This document shows, piece by piece, positions 33,106 through 40,049 of a stretch of 51,798 nt of DNA. The position numbers were made by a program, and so were the translations under genes. The stretch is from JAGORM01 sp050255815 (GTDB lineage Bacteria > Patescibacteriota > Microgenomatia > Levybacterales > GWA1-39-11), in assembly GCA_050255815.1 (NCBI GenBank), contig JBLMVJ010000015.1, positions 1-51,798 of the forward strand, written 5' to 3'. The notes below the pieces were generated by a model, which saw only the letters and a program-made list of their open reading frames with translations, was not told the DNA's origin and did no database searches. Numbering within the stretch: position 1 is the first letter of the stretch; each line of letters opens with the position of its first letter.

Positions 33106-34871
33106 GAAATGAGCCACTTATAGAATTTTTCGTAAGGAAGCGCGTTGAGGATGTCTTCTTTGGTACACCAGCCCCGTCGTGCAACTGAAACGCCGTAAAA
33201 CATATTATCCATGTGGGAGAGCGCATGGCTGTCAGTATCTATCACAAATTTAATACCCTGGTCTTTTGCTTCTCTCACCAGCTGATCCGGCAGGTCAAGT
33301 CGCTCCGGCCATGCGTTTATTTCAATTGCTTTATTTTGTCTTTTGCAAAAATCAAACAGGTTGTCCCAGTCAAGCTGGTAGCCGGACCTGGCATTTAAAA
33401 GCCTTCCGGTAGGATGTGCTAAGATTTTTGCCCTTGGATGACTGAGGCCCTTTAGGACCCGTTTAGTCATTTCTGATTTTGGGGTGCTAAAAGAGCTGTG
33501 GATAGAAACTATGGCGCCATCTATAAGGTCTATGCTTTTGTCATCTATTGCCAGATCTCCTGAAGCTAAGATATCTATTTCAAGTAAATTTATTATACGA
33601 ATATTTTTTTTGTTCGAGTCTTTCAATTGCTCAATTTTCTCTTGTCTTTTCTTAAGGATGTCATAGACTTCTTGTGGAGTATGGTTCATGACGCTGGGGT
33701 TATGTTCAGAAAATCCTATGTAGTCATATCCCATGTTAATAGCTTTCCCAACCATTTCATCCATGGTTGCATTTCCATAATCATGGCTTGAGTCTAATGG
33801 GTATGCGGAGTGCACATGCAGGTCTCCTTTTATATCCTTAATATCTATAAGCCTTGGTAACATGTGTTGGATTGCCAATTCTATTTCTCCGGTGTTTTCC
33901 CGCATTTCGGGCGGAATCCACTCCAGCCCCAGGTATGCATAAAACTTCTCTTCTGTTTTAAATTCAACCAGCTTGCTATTTTTGTCTAACAACTTAATGC
34001 CGCGCTCTGAGAGGGAAAAACGTTTTTTTAATGCGTATTCACGTAGGGCAACATTGTGTTCCTTGGATCCGGTAAAATGCTGCAGAAGTGACCCAAATTG
34101 GTCAGGCGGAAGCACTAAGAGATCCATGTGCCTCCCGCCTCCTATGAGAATAGATGCGGTGGTAGGACCCTTTTCTATGACCCGTTCTTTTGCAGGGTAC
34201 TGCGCAAAATAATCTATGACGGCCGCAGGATTTTTTGACGTAACGGCTATGTCCACATCCCCTACCGTGGAGACCATCCTTCTGAGACTCCCCAGAGGTT
34301 CAACTTCAATCACATCCTGGTGCTTTTTCAGGTATACAATGGCTTCTTCTGCAAGCTCAAAAGCATAGGGAAGAACCATACGGTTTGTTTTGGTAGTTCC
34401 GCCCCGGTATTCTTCTATAGCCCGGAGAATGTCTGTCTGGGATTTTTCTCCAAAACCTTCCAGCTCTGCAATCTTTCCATCTGTTGCCAGCTTTTCTATA
34501 TCCTCAATCACCGTTTCCGGGTTTTTTAATTTAAAGTGCGTTACCAGTTTATTGGCCTTTTTAGGACCAAAAGAGGGGATGTCTAAGAGGGGAAAAACAG
34601 CAGGGGAAAGATCTTTAAAGAGTTCTTCATAATGTACAACCTTACCGGTCTGAAACAGCTCCTCTAATCTGGCCGTGATAGTTGCTCCTATTCCCGGGAT
34701 GTTTTTCAGCTTGCCTGATTCAAAGAGGGTTTTGAGCTCTGAGCTAGCGTGTTCTACTGCGTCAGCAGCCTTTTGGTATGCAATGATTTGGAATTTATAC
34801 TTCTGTTCATTCTGGATGGCATAGGCCGCGGCAACATTCCTAAAAAGCTTGACTATTTCCTTATTATCCAT
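33102..34871 (-). CDS. polX: Family X DNA polymerase with PHP domain (PolX)
   Basis: 589 residues from Met-Asp-Asn-Lys-Glu at 34871; an upstream in-frame start at 34898 adds nine residues coded near a repeat. Helix-hairpin-helix motifs include Asn-Ile-Pro-Gly-Ile-Gly and Phe-Gly-Pro-Lys-Lys-Ala. The polymerase active site has Gly-Ser-Leu-Arg-Arg and Val-Gly-Asp-Val-Asp-Ile-Ala. The PHP domain begins with Gly-Asp-Leu-His-Val-His-Ser near residue 350 and continues with Phe-Ser-Glu-His-Asn. Bacterial PolX acts in base-excision repair, with polymerase and 3'-5' exonuclease or phosphoesterase activities. Confidence 0.94.
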   Translation of the reverse strand: MDNKEIVKLFRNVAAAYAIQNEQKYKFQIIAYQKAADAVEHASSELKTLFESGKLKNIPGIGATITARLEELFQTGKVVHYEELFKDLSPAVFPLLDIPSFGPKKANKLVTHFKLKNPETVIEDIEKLATDGKIAELEGFGEKSQTDILRAIEEYRGGTTKTNRMVLPYAFELAEEAIVYLKKHQDVIEVEPLGSLRRMVSTVGDVDIAVTSKNPAAVIDYFAQYPAKERVIEKGPTTASILIGGGRHMDLLVLPPDQFGSLLQHFTGSKEHNVALREYALKKRFSLSERGIKLLDKNSKLVEFKTEEKFYAYLGLEWIPPEMRENTGEIELAIQHMLPRLIDIKDIKGDLHVHSAYPLDSSHDYGNATMDEMVGKAINMGYDYIGFSEHNPSVMNHTPQEVYDILKKRQEKIEQLKDSNKKNIRIINLLEIDILASGDLAIDDKSIDLIDGAIVSIHSSFSTPKSEMTKRVLKGLSHPRAKILAHPTGRLLNARSGYQLDWDNLFDFCKRQNKAIEINAWPERLDLPDQLVREAKDQGIKFVIDTDSHALSHMDNMFYGVSVARRGWCTKEDILNALPYEKFYKWLIS

Positions 34872-34892
34872 ACTTATCTGAGTACTGAGCGT

Positions 34893-34921
34893 AACCACAA
34901 GCTATCTGCTACAAGCCAATA
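34893..34921. repeat. Family-A heptamer repeat upstream of polX
   Basis: A short, more decayed copy: units ACCACAA, GCTATCT, GCTACAA, GCC. It lies just outside the likely polX start. Confidence 0.6.
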
Positions 34922-34974
34922 TGATCATAGCAGAGCATTGACCGTGAGGCAAATTTTTATTACAATACAGGAAT

Positions 34975-35043
34975 CCAATTTTTAATTTCCAGTTTCACTT
35001 TCCCTGTTTGGTTATTGGAATCTGATCATTGAAAATTAAATTT
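34975..35043. repeat. Family-D heptamer repeat (CAATTTN-like)
   Basis: About ten degenerate 7-nt units follow each other, from CCAATTT, TTAATTT and CCAGTTT to GATCATT, GAAAATT and AAATTTG. The second half is roughly the reverse complement of the first, as in the other families. It ends exactly where the truncated tRNA-Asp copy begins. Confidence 0.65.
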
Positions 35044-35095
35044 GGGGGCGTAGCTCTCGTCCAAAGGACGATCGGCCTCTGGCCGAAGTTGGTTA
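35044..35095 (+). pseudogene. Duplicated 5' part of tRNA-Asp interrupted by a 30-nt double hairpin
   Basis: GGGGGCGTAGCTC (35044-35056) and AGTTGGTTA (35087-35095) are together identical to nucleotides 1-22 of the tRNA-Asp gene at 35359. They are split by a 30-nt insertion holding two perfect 6-bp hairpins, TCGTCC-AAA-GGACGA and TCGGCC-TCT-GGCCGA. Sequence after nucleotide 22 no longer matches. With the intact tRNA it brackets the GIY-YIG gene. Confidence 0.8.
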
Positions 35096-35113
35096 CTGGT
35101 TCCTTGGTGAGAT

Positions 35114-35368
35114 ATGTTTCATGTATATTTTGCCAAAAGTTTGAAAAATGGAAAAGTGTACGTTGGCCATACTGGAAAGGAACCAGAGGAGAGAGTAAAA
35201 GAACATAATAACTCAGCGAATGAATGGTCTAAAAACAATAAGCCATTCAAATTGATTTATTACGAACGCTATTCTTGTAAAGAGGATGCAGTGAGTAGGG
35301 AGAAGTTTTACAAGACAGGGTTCGGAAAGAGAATAAAGTATTTGATTATTGATTCGCTGGGGGCGTAG
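35114..35368 (+). CDS. Small GIY-YIG nuclease-domain protein
   Basis: 84 residues, a single GIY-YIG domain of the COG2827-like group. It has His-Val-Tyr-Phe-Ala-Lys-Ser (the GIY strand), Val-Tyr-Val-Gly-His-Thr (the YIG strand), Arg in Glu-Glu-Arg-Val-Lys-Glu-His-Asn, and Lys-Phe-Tyr-Lys-Thr-Gly-Phe-Gly near the end. Its stop codon TAG is nucleotides 8-10 of the tRNA-Asp gene, so its last codons overlap the tRNA. A duplicated tRNA 5' segment lies just upstream. This suggests a small mobile gene that inserted at the tRNA. Cellular role unknown. Confidence 0.88.
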   Translation: MFHVYFAKSLKNGKVYVGHTGKEPEERVKEHNNSANEWSKNNKPFKLIYYERYSCKEDAVSREKFYKTGFGKRIKYLIIDSLGA

Positions 35369-35432
35369 CTCAGTTGGTTAGAGCGCCTCCCTGTCACGGA
35401 GGAGGTCGCGGGTTCGAGTCCCGTCGCTCCCG
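35359..35432 (+). tRNA. tRNA-Asp (GTC)
   Basis: 74 nt. Acceptor GGGGGCG pairs with CGCTCCC (one G-T pair). The anticodon stem CCTCC/GGAGG closes loop CTGTCAC with anticodon GTC, and the T-arm has GGTTCGAGTCC. Discriminator G, no encoded CCA. The D-arm sequence AGTTGGTTAGAG is normal. Its first ten bases are shared with the GIY-YIG reading frame. Confidence 0.97.
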
Positions 35433-35465
35433 CAAAAAGAATGCCTTATAGGTCTAAATTGGCTG

Positions 35466-35494
35466 TTGACTTTTAGGTTCCTTGATATTATAAA
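35466..35494 (+). promoter_or_regulatory. Promoter of the LysM gene
   Basis: TTGACT (35466-35471), a 17-nt spacer and TATAAA (35489-35494). The 15-nt block TATAAATATACAACT is repeated at 35512, giving a second possible -10. The leader is about 50-70 nt, so this gene is not leaderless. A CTCAGATCC precedes the ATG, with no clear Shine-Dalgarno. Confidence 0.6.
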
Positions 35495-35567
35495 TATACA
35501 ACTTGTAAATATATAAATATACAACTGTTTTTTCTGCCCGAAAATTCATTTTCTGCCCCTCAGATCC

Positions 35568-36266
35568 ATGCCGAGAAAAGCAAAACAAAAAAAATCGAAA
35601 GTAGAAATCCGGAAAGAAATCCTTTCCAGCCCTGACTCTTATAAGAGTCTTTTTTATGGGATTGCAACCGTTATAGTCCTCTTCATCCTTGGCTTTTCTG
35701 CAGTGAGAATGTTTATGAACCGCCCAAAACCGGAAATAGACCGTGAAGCAGTGAGCGTCAGCAAGATTGAGCAGGCAATCAAAGAAACAAAAGATAATGT
35801 CTATACCGTTGCAGAAGGTGACACTCTCTGGAGCATTGCTGAAACTAAATATAATGACGGTTTCAAATGGACAGAAATAGCGCAAGCAAATAACCTGCAA
35901 GACCCTGGAAATATAGAAAAAGGGACTAAGCTTATTATACCCGTACTGGCAGAAGCAGAACCTACTCCTGCACCCACTATTGCACTAGAAACTACACCGG
36001 TCCCTGAAGGGCAAACTATCTCTAACCAACTACAGCAGGGCCAACCGCAGGAGACGGTAGCAGCAGCTGAAACTCCTGCGCCAACCGTTCCGGTTGCTGA
36101 TAAAATTGCCGGCAATTCCTATACGGTAAAGACAGGAGATGATTTATGGAATATTGCAGAGCGTGCTTATGGAGACGGATACAAATGGGTAGATATAGCG
36201 CGCGCCAACAATCTGGCAGACCCTGACATGATTTTTAATGACAACGTCCTCACCATCCCAAGGTAG
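35568..36266 (+). CDS. Membrane-anchored protein with two LysM domains
   Basis: 232 residues. The basic N-terminus is followed by one membrane helix (about 29-48). LysM 1 is at about 80-125 (Tyr-Thr-Val-Ala-Glu-Gly-Asp-Thr-Leu-Trp-Ser-Ile-Ala). A Pro/Thr/Glu-rich linker runs about 126-180. LysM 2 is at about 184-230 (Tyr-Thr-Val-Lys-Thr-Gly-Asp-Asp-Leu-Trp-Asn-Ile-Ala). LysM binds N-acetylglucosamine-containing polymers, so the protein probably holds peptidoglycan outside the membrane. No enzymatic domain is present. Confidence 0.9.
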   Translation: MPRKAKQKKSKVEIRKEILSSPDSYKSLFYGIATVIVLFILGFSAVRMFMNRPKPEIDREAVSVSKIEQAIKETKDNVYTVAEGDTLWSIAETKYNDGFKWTEIAQANNLQDPGNIEKGTKLIIPVLAEAEPTPAPTIALETTPVPEGQTISNQLQQGQPQETVAAAETPAPTVPVADKIAGNSYTVKTGDDLWNIAERAYGDGYKWVDIARANNLADPDMIFNDNVLTIPR

Positions 36267-36323
36267 CTCTTCCTTATCCGTCTTGATTATATTCTTTCTT
36301 TCCATTATCATTGAAAATTATTC

Positions 36324-36394
36324 GCGAGGTTAGTACACCGGTAGTATGCTACCTTCCCAAGGTAGAGAAGCGAGTTCAATTCTCGTACCTCGCT
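36324..36394 (+). tRNA. tRNA-Gly (CCC)
   Basis: 71 nt. Acceptor GCGAGGT pairs with ACCTCGC. The anticodon stem CTACC/GGTAG closes loop TTCCCAA with anticodon CCC. The T-loop is TTCAATT, flanked by GCGAG/CTCGT pairing. Discriminator T, no encoded CCA. Confidence 0.9.
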
Positions 36395-36404
36395 CACTGA
36401 AAAC

Positions 36405-36450
36405 AGCGGGACCAAGGAAGAGGTCGCCGGTTCAAGTCCGGTTCGCCGCT
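36405..36450 (+). pseudogene. tRNA-like remnant downstream of tRNA-Gly
   Basis: GTCGCCGGTTCAAGTCCGG is a normal T-arm, and CCGCT at the end pairs with AGCGG at 36405. Only about 46 nt separate the two ends, so the D-arm and most of the anticodon arm are missing. It is probably a deleted tRNA. A T-run follows. Confidence 0.6.
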
Positions 36451-36458
36451 CATTTTTT

Positions 36459-36488
36459 TTGCAAAATACTTCAGTTTTTTGTTATTCT
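36459..36488 (+). promoter_or_regulatory. Leaderless promoter of the small membrane protein gene
   Basis: TTGCAA (36459-36464), an 18-nt spacer and TATTCT (36483-36488) end 7 nt before the ATG at 36496. This supports that start over longer upstream frames crossing the tRNA genes. Confidence 0.65.
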
Positions 36489-36495
36489 TAGATTT

Positions 36496-36855
36496 ATGAT
36501 TAAAGTTTCCCTTTTAGTTCTTCTGGGTATTTCAGGCTTTGTTGGTGGAATGGCTATGGGCGTCTGGGGGCTCCAGCAAGCCGGAAATGACCAGATACCC
36601 TGGCTTATTCCTATATCCTTCGTTTTCTTTGGTGCTGGTGGGTATTCTTTTTTCAGAGCTTCGCGGCATGGGGAGAAAAAAGAAGAAGGTGAAATAACAC
36701 CCGGAGCAGGGGCGGGGGAGAATGTTTTGCTGAAAAACAATGAAATTCTTGCAGACTACACTAAAAGCGCAGAGAAACGGGATAAGATGAAAATGTTAAA
36801 GATGGTATCTGCCGCTGAAGAGCAAATGAAGCAGGAGCAAAAAACCGGTGCATGA
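36496..36855 (+). CDS. Small membrane protein of unknown function
   Basis: 119 residues. There are two hydrophobic helices (about 4-27 and 36-55), then a charged cytoplasmic-type tail rich in Lys, Glu and Met that is probably helical. No family recognised. It overlaps maf by ATGA and is likely co-translated with it. The start was chosen from the promoter spacing and because an earlier frame would read through tRNA-Gly. Confidence 0.7.
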   Translation: MIKVSLLVLLGISGFVGGMAMGVWGLQQAGNDQIPWLIPISFVFFGAGGYSFFRASRHGEKKEEGEITPGAGAGENVLLKNNEILADYTKSAEKRDKMKMLKMVSAAEEQMKQEQKTGA

Positions 36856-37418
36856 GAAATATAATTTTAGCTTCTGCCTCACCCCGGAGAAAACAGATCT
36901 TAACACAAGTTGGCATACCGTTTGAAGTAAAAGTTTCCAATGTAGACGAGAACATTCCTGAAGAGAATCCTCAGAAGCTTGCTGAAAAACTTTCCCGTTT
37001 GAAGGCAGAAGATGTAGCAAGAAAAAACCCTGATTCCATTATTCTGGCTGCGGATACCGTAGTTGTTTTTGATGGTGGGATTTTAGGCAAACCAGGAAAT
37101 GCCACAGAAGCTATGCATATGCTGAAAGCGCTTTCAGGAAAAAGACATGAGGTTATAACGGCTTTTACTATTATGCATGGTTCAAAAACCATTACAAAAA
37201 GTGAACAATCAAGTGTATGGTTCCGGGAATTAACAGCAAAAGAGATTGAGGCTTATGTGGTAACCGGTGAACCTTTGGATAAGGCAGGTGGGTACGGAGT
37301 CCAGGAAAAAGGCGCAGTTTTTATTAGGAGAATAGAGGGTGACTACTATAACGTGGTAGGGCTTCCCATCTGTGCCGTGGTTCAGGAGTTAGAAAAATTA
37401 GGCCTGTACGTATTCTAG
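36852..37418 (+). CDS. maf: Maf-family nucleoside triphosphate pyrophosphatase
   Basis: 188 residues. It starts Ile-Ile-Leu-Ala-Ser-Ala-Ser-Pro-Arg-Arg-Lys, then has Leu-Ala-Ala-Asp-Thr-Val-Val and Gly-Lys-Pro, and ends with the Val-Val-Gly-Leu-Pro segment. These are the Maf/Ham1-like signatures. It hydrolyses dTTP/UTP or modified nucleotides to monophosphates (housecleaning). The length is normal. Confidence 0.95.
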   Translation: MRNIILASASPRRKQILTQVGIPFEVKVSNVDENIPEENPQKLAEKLSRLKAEDVARKNPDSIILAADTVVVFDGGILGKPGNATEAMHMLKALSGKRHEVITAFTIMHGSKTITKSEQSSVWFRELTAKEIEAYVVTGEPLDKAGGYGVQEKGAVFIRRIEGDYYNVVGLPICAVVQELEKLGLYVF

Positions 37419-37428
37419 AAACACCTTG

Positions 37429-37457
37429 TTGCAAAAAAAGGCGTTTTGAGATAAGAT
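37429..37457 (+). promoter_or_regulatory. Candidate promoter of pyrG
   Basis: TTGCAA (37429-37434), a 17-nt spacer and TAAGAT (37452-37457), 5 nt before the GTG start at 37463. The spacing is just outside the usual leaderless range seen here. Confidence 0.45.
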
Positions 37458-37462
37458 AAATC

Positions 37463-39136
37463 GTGCCGCTCAAGAACAACACTGCTAAACGAACAAAATT
37501 TATATTCGTCTCCGGGGGAGTCATTTCAGGCATCGGAAAAGGCCTTACCGCATCATCCATATCCTTTCTTCTTAAGTCAGCCGGGTACAAAATTGCTCCA
37601 ATTAAATTTGAAAATTATCTAAATTTAGACGCAGGAACCATAAACCCTATAGAGCATGGGGATCCTTTCCTGTGTGAAGATGGGACAGAGGGGGATATGG
37701 ACATAGGCTCCTATGAAAAATTCCTGAATGAAGATATGGGTGCGGATAATTTTGTGACCATAGGCCGTATTTACCAGACCGTGATAGACAGGGAGCGGCG
37801 TTTTGAATATAACGGTGAAGATGTAGAGGCAATACCCCATATCACTGATGAAATTATTTCCCGGATGACAACTCTGGCAAAGAAAAAAGATGCAGATATT
37901 GTCATAGTAGAGCTGGGAGGAACCGCGGGAGAATACCAGAACATTCTATATTATGAAGCATCTCGTATTATGACGCTCAAAAATCCGGGGGATGTTATCC
38001 ATATCCATGTCAGCTACATGCCTACTCCTGGCCATTTGGGTGAGCCTAAAACTAAGCCAACACAACTTTCTGTAAAGACATTAAACTCTATGGGGATCCA
38101 GCCGGATATTATTGTAGCCAGGGCGGAGAAGAATATTGACCAGAGGCGCAGGGAGCGGGTGGCGCTTTTCTGTAATATGCACCCTGAAGACATTTTTTCA
38201 AATCCTGACGTAGACACGGTTTATGAAATTCCATTAACACTACATGAGCAGGGAATTGAAAAACGTATTTTTGAAAAACTGGGACTTGCCGCAAAAACAC
38301 CAAAGGTAGAGGAGTGGGAGGCGCTGGTCAAAAAAATGAAGGCAAAAAAAACAAGGGCACTGGACATAGCCATAGTAGGGAAATATTTTGGCACCGGGGA
38401 TTACCAGTTAAGGGATTCCTATGCAGCGTTGTTTGACGCCATAGAGCACGCTTCCTGGGAAGATGGCGTAGAGGTGAAGACCCGCTGGATAGATGCGCAA
38501 AAGGTGGAGAAAAATGGCCCTGAGTTAGAAATAGGCAAGCCGGATGGCATTATAGTTCCTATAGGTTGGGGTGAACGCGGGGCAGAGGGGATGATAGCGG
38601 CAGCAGAATATGCGCTGGATAAAAAAATTCCTTACCTTGGTTTGTGTTACGGTATGCAGCTGGGGGTAGTAGGATTTGCACGCCGCATATTGGGCTGGAA
38701 GGATGCAAATACTACGGAAAATGACCGGAAGACAACCCATCCTGTTATTCATCTGATAGAAACTCAGAAAGAGCTTATAGAAAAACGTGCATATGGAGGG
38801 ACCATGCGCTTGGGAGGATGGGACGCCATGGTTAAAAAAGGGACCAGGGCGTATGAACTGTACAAAAAACACGGATTCCTGCGCGGAAAAGACGGGCTTA
38901 CATCAGAACGCCACCGGCACAGATATGAATTCAATAATGATTTTGCAAAAGAGTTGGAAGATGCAGGGTTAGTGGTTGCTGCACGGTCTGTAGCGGAGAA
39001 CCTGGTGGAAATTATTGAGCTTCCTGAATCTGCTCACCCGTTCTTCATGGGAACCCAGGGCCATCCTGAGTATAAGAGCCGCCCAATGGATCCGCACCCA
39101 ATCTTCATAGAGTTCCTTAAAGCTGCATCGAAATAG
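37463..39136 (+). CDS. pyrG: CTP synthase
   Basis: 557 residues from GTG. The synthetase domain has Phe-Val-Ser-Gly-Gly-Val-Ile-Ser-Gly-Ile-Gly-Lys-Gly (about 13-25) and Glu-Asp-Gly-Thr-Glu-Gly-Asp-Met-Asp. The glutaminase domain has the nucleophile in Tyr-Leu-Gly-Leu-Cys-Tyr-Gly-Met-Gln and the His-Pro-Glu near the end. It converts UTP to CTP with glutamine. The region around residue 55-75 deviates from the usual wording (Phe-Glu-Asn-Tyr-Leu-Asn-Leu-Asp, Ile-Glu-His-Gly-Asp). The TAG stop overlaps the first unit of a family-B repeat. Confidence 0.97.
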   Translation: MPLKNNTAKRTKFIFVSGGVISGIGKGLTASSISFLLKSAGYKIAPIKFENYLNLDAGTINPIEHGDPFLCEDGTEGDMDIGSYEKFLNEDMGADNFVTIGRIYQTVIDRERRFEYNGEDVEAIPHITDEIISRMTTLAKKKDADIVIVELGGTAGEYQNILYYEASRIMTLKNPGDVIHIHVSYMPTPGHLGEPKTKPTQLSVKTLNSMGIQPDIIVARAEKNIDQRRRERVALFCNMHPEDIFSNPDVDTVYEIPLTLHEQGIEKRIFEKLGLAAKTPKVEEWEALVKKMKAKKTRALDIAIVGKYFGTGDYQLRDSYAALFDAIEHASWEDGVEVKTRWIDAQKVEKNGPELEIGKPDGIIVPIGWGERGAEGMIAAAEYALDKKIPYLGLCYGMQLGVVGFARRILGWKDANTTENDRKTTHPVIHLIETQKELIEKRAYGGTMRLGGWDAMVKKGTRAYELYKKHGFLRGKDGLTSERHRHRYEFNNDFAKELEDAGLVVAARSVAENLVEIIELPESAHPFFMGTQGHPEYKSRPMDPHPIFIEFLKAASK

Positions 39137-39167
39137 TATTCAGTATTTAGTATTGAGTATTCAGTAG
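39135..39167. repeat. Family-B heptamer repeat after pyrG
   Basis: Units AGTATTC, AGTATTT, AGTATTG, AGTATTC and AGTAG follow in perfect 7-nt phase. The first two bases belong to the pyrG stop codon. Confidence 0.88.
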
Positions 39168-39211
39168 ATTTTTAAGTAACAAATTAACTAACTAACTAAG
39201 AACTATAAATC

Positions 39212-39240
39212 TTGCTAAATGATCTCAGAATTTGTATAAT
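39212..39240 (+). promoter_or_regulatory. Leaderless promoter of rplS
   Basis: TTGCTA (39212-39217), a 17-nt spacer and consensus TATAAT (39235-39240), 8 nt before the ATG at 39249. Confidence 0.85.
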
Positions 39241-39248
39241 ACATACTT

Positions 39249-39527
39249 ATGGAAGAAACACCATTATTAAAAGAGGGCGTTTTTGTGAAAGTAATCCAGA
39301 AAGTCATTGAAGGGAAAAAGGAACGTTTAGTGCCTTTTACCGGAAAACTTATTAAGATTAAGGGCGCAGCCAGCAACCAAATGATCACGGTCCAGAATGC
39401 TCTGGAAGGCGTGCTGGTAGAAAGAATCTTCCCAATTTCTTCCCCAACCATTACTAAAATTGAAGTGTTGGTTGAAAAGAAACAGTCTAAGAAACAACAG
39501 AGAAAAGCAAACAGGAAGAAGAGGTAG
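39249..39527 (+). CDS. rplS: 50S ribosomal protein L19 (bL19), short form
   Basis: 92 residues, against about 115 normally. Val-Lys-Val-Ile-Gln-Lys-Val-Ile-Glu-Gly-Lys-Lys-Glu-Arg, Phe-Thr-Gly-Lys-Leu-Ile, Ile-Thr-Val-Gln-Asn and Val-Glu-Arg-Ile-Phe-Pro-Ile-Ser-Ser-Pro are the bL19 core. The usual C-terminal Arg-Arg-Ala-Lys-Leu-Tyr-Tyr-Leu-Arg is replaced by a Lys/Gln/Arg-rich tail. It lies next to yraN, as in many bacteria. It is leaderless. Confidence 0.88.
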   Translation: MEETPLLKEGVFVKVIQKVIEGKKERLVPFTGKLIKIKGAASNQMITVQNALEGVLVERIFPISSPTITKIEVLVEKKQSKKQQRKANRKKR

Positions 39528-39593
39528 AGAGTTCTTGGTTCGCAGTTCACCGTAATCCTTCCCCTCGAAATTCATTTTTTAACCCGTTAACCC

Positions 39594-39630
39594 CATACTT
39601 AATACTAGATACTGTATACTGAATACTACT
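39594..39630. repeat. Family-B heptamer repeat upstream of yraN
   Basis: Units CATACTT, AATACTA, GATACTG, TATACTG and AATACTA in phase. The last unit holds AATACT, 6 nt before the GTG start of yraN, so the repeat may provide its -10 box. Confidence 0.85.
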
Positions 39631-39633
39631 ACC

Positions 39634-39987
39634 GTGGACAATTCTTTTGGCAAAATAGGAGAAGATTACGCAGAAAAATACCTGGTCCAGAAAGAGTATT
39701 ATATTCTTGCCCGTAATTACCATTCCCGGTTTGGTGAGATAGACATTATTGCTTCAGACGGTAATACTATAGTTTTTGTTGAGGTGAAAACCAGGACACA
39801 ATCAGCCTTTGGATCTCCGTTAGAAGCAATAACGAAAAGTAAGATTTCAAAAATGGTAAAGACCTCCCAATTTTATCTGTCTCAGAGAAACTTACACAGC
39901 AAGCCTTACCGGTTTGATGCCATAGAAATTATCTTTAGGAAAGATGATATGCCAATTATTAACCACCTCATGAATATAACTTTCTAG
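39634..39987 (+). CDS. yraN: YraN/UPF0102 family endonuclease-like protein
   Basis: 117 residues from GTG. Phe-Gly-Lys-Ile-Gly-Glu-Asp-Tyr-Ala-Glu-Lys-Tyr-Leu, Asn-Tyr-His-Ser-Arg-Phe-Gly-Glu-Ile-Asp-Ile-Ile-Ala and Val-Phe-Val-Glu-Val-Lys-Thr-Arg form the UPF0102 signature: a PD-(D/E)XK-like fold with the Glu-Ile-Asp and Glu-Val-Lys catalytic pair. Role in DNA or Holliday-junction processing is suspected but not proven. Its promoter region is a heptamer repeat. Confidence 0.92.
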   Translation: MDNSFGKIGEDYAEKYLVQKEYYILARNYHSRFGEIDIIASDGNTIVFVEVKTRTQSAFGSPLEAITKSKISKMVKTSQFYLSQRNLHSKPYRFDAIEIIFRKDDMPIINHLMNITF

Positions 39988-39990
39988 CCA

Positions 39991-40049
39991 GTATCAGGTA
40001 TTAAGTATAGTTTGAATACTTTATACTTCATACTCCATACTTTATACTA
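39991..40049. repeat. Family-B heptamer hairpin upstream of the YdjM-like gene
   Basis: The left arm is GTATCAG, GTATTAA, GTATAGT. After a TTG turn the right arm is AATACTT, TATACTT, CATACTC, CATACTT, TATACTA. It fills the whole gap between the two genes. TATACT (40043-40048) ends 6 nt before the next ATG, the leaderless distance. Confidence 0.88.

Noticed and set aside
33071..33226. 52-residue N-terminal extension of LemA
   Set aside because: It runs through the end of polX and the lemA promoter on the same strand, and LemA proteins begin at the membrane helix right after 33070.
35454..35900. 148-codon minus-strand frame opposite the LysM gene
   Set aside because: The plus-strand LysM protein has clear domains and a promoter; the opposite frame has no recognisable features.
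36346..36495. Upstream extension of the small membrane protein gene, starting at 36346
   Set aside because: It would read through tRNA-Gly and the tRNA remnant. A leaderless promoter fits the ATG at 36496 instead.
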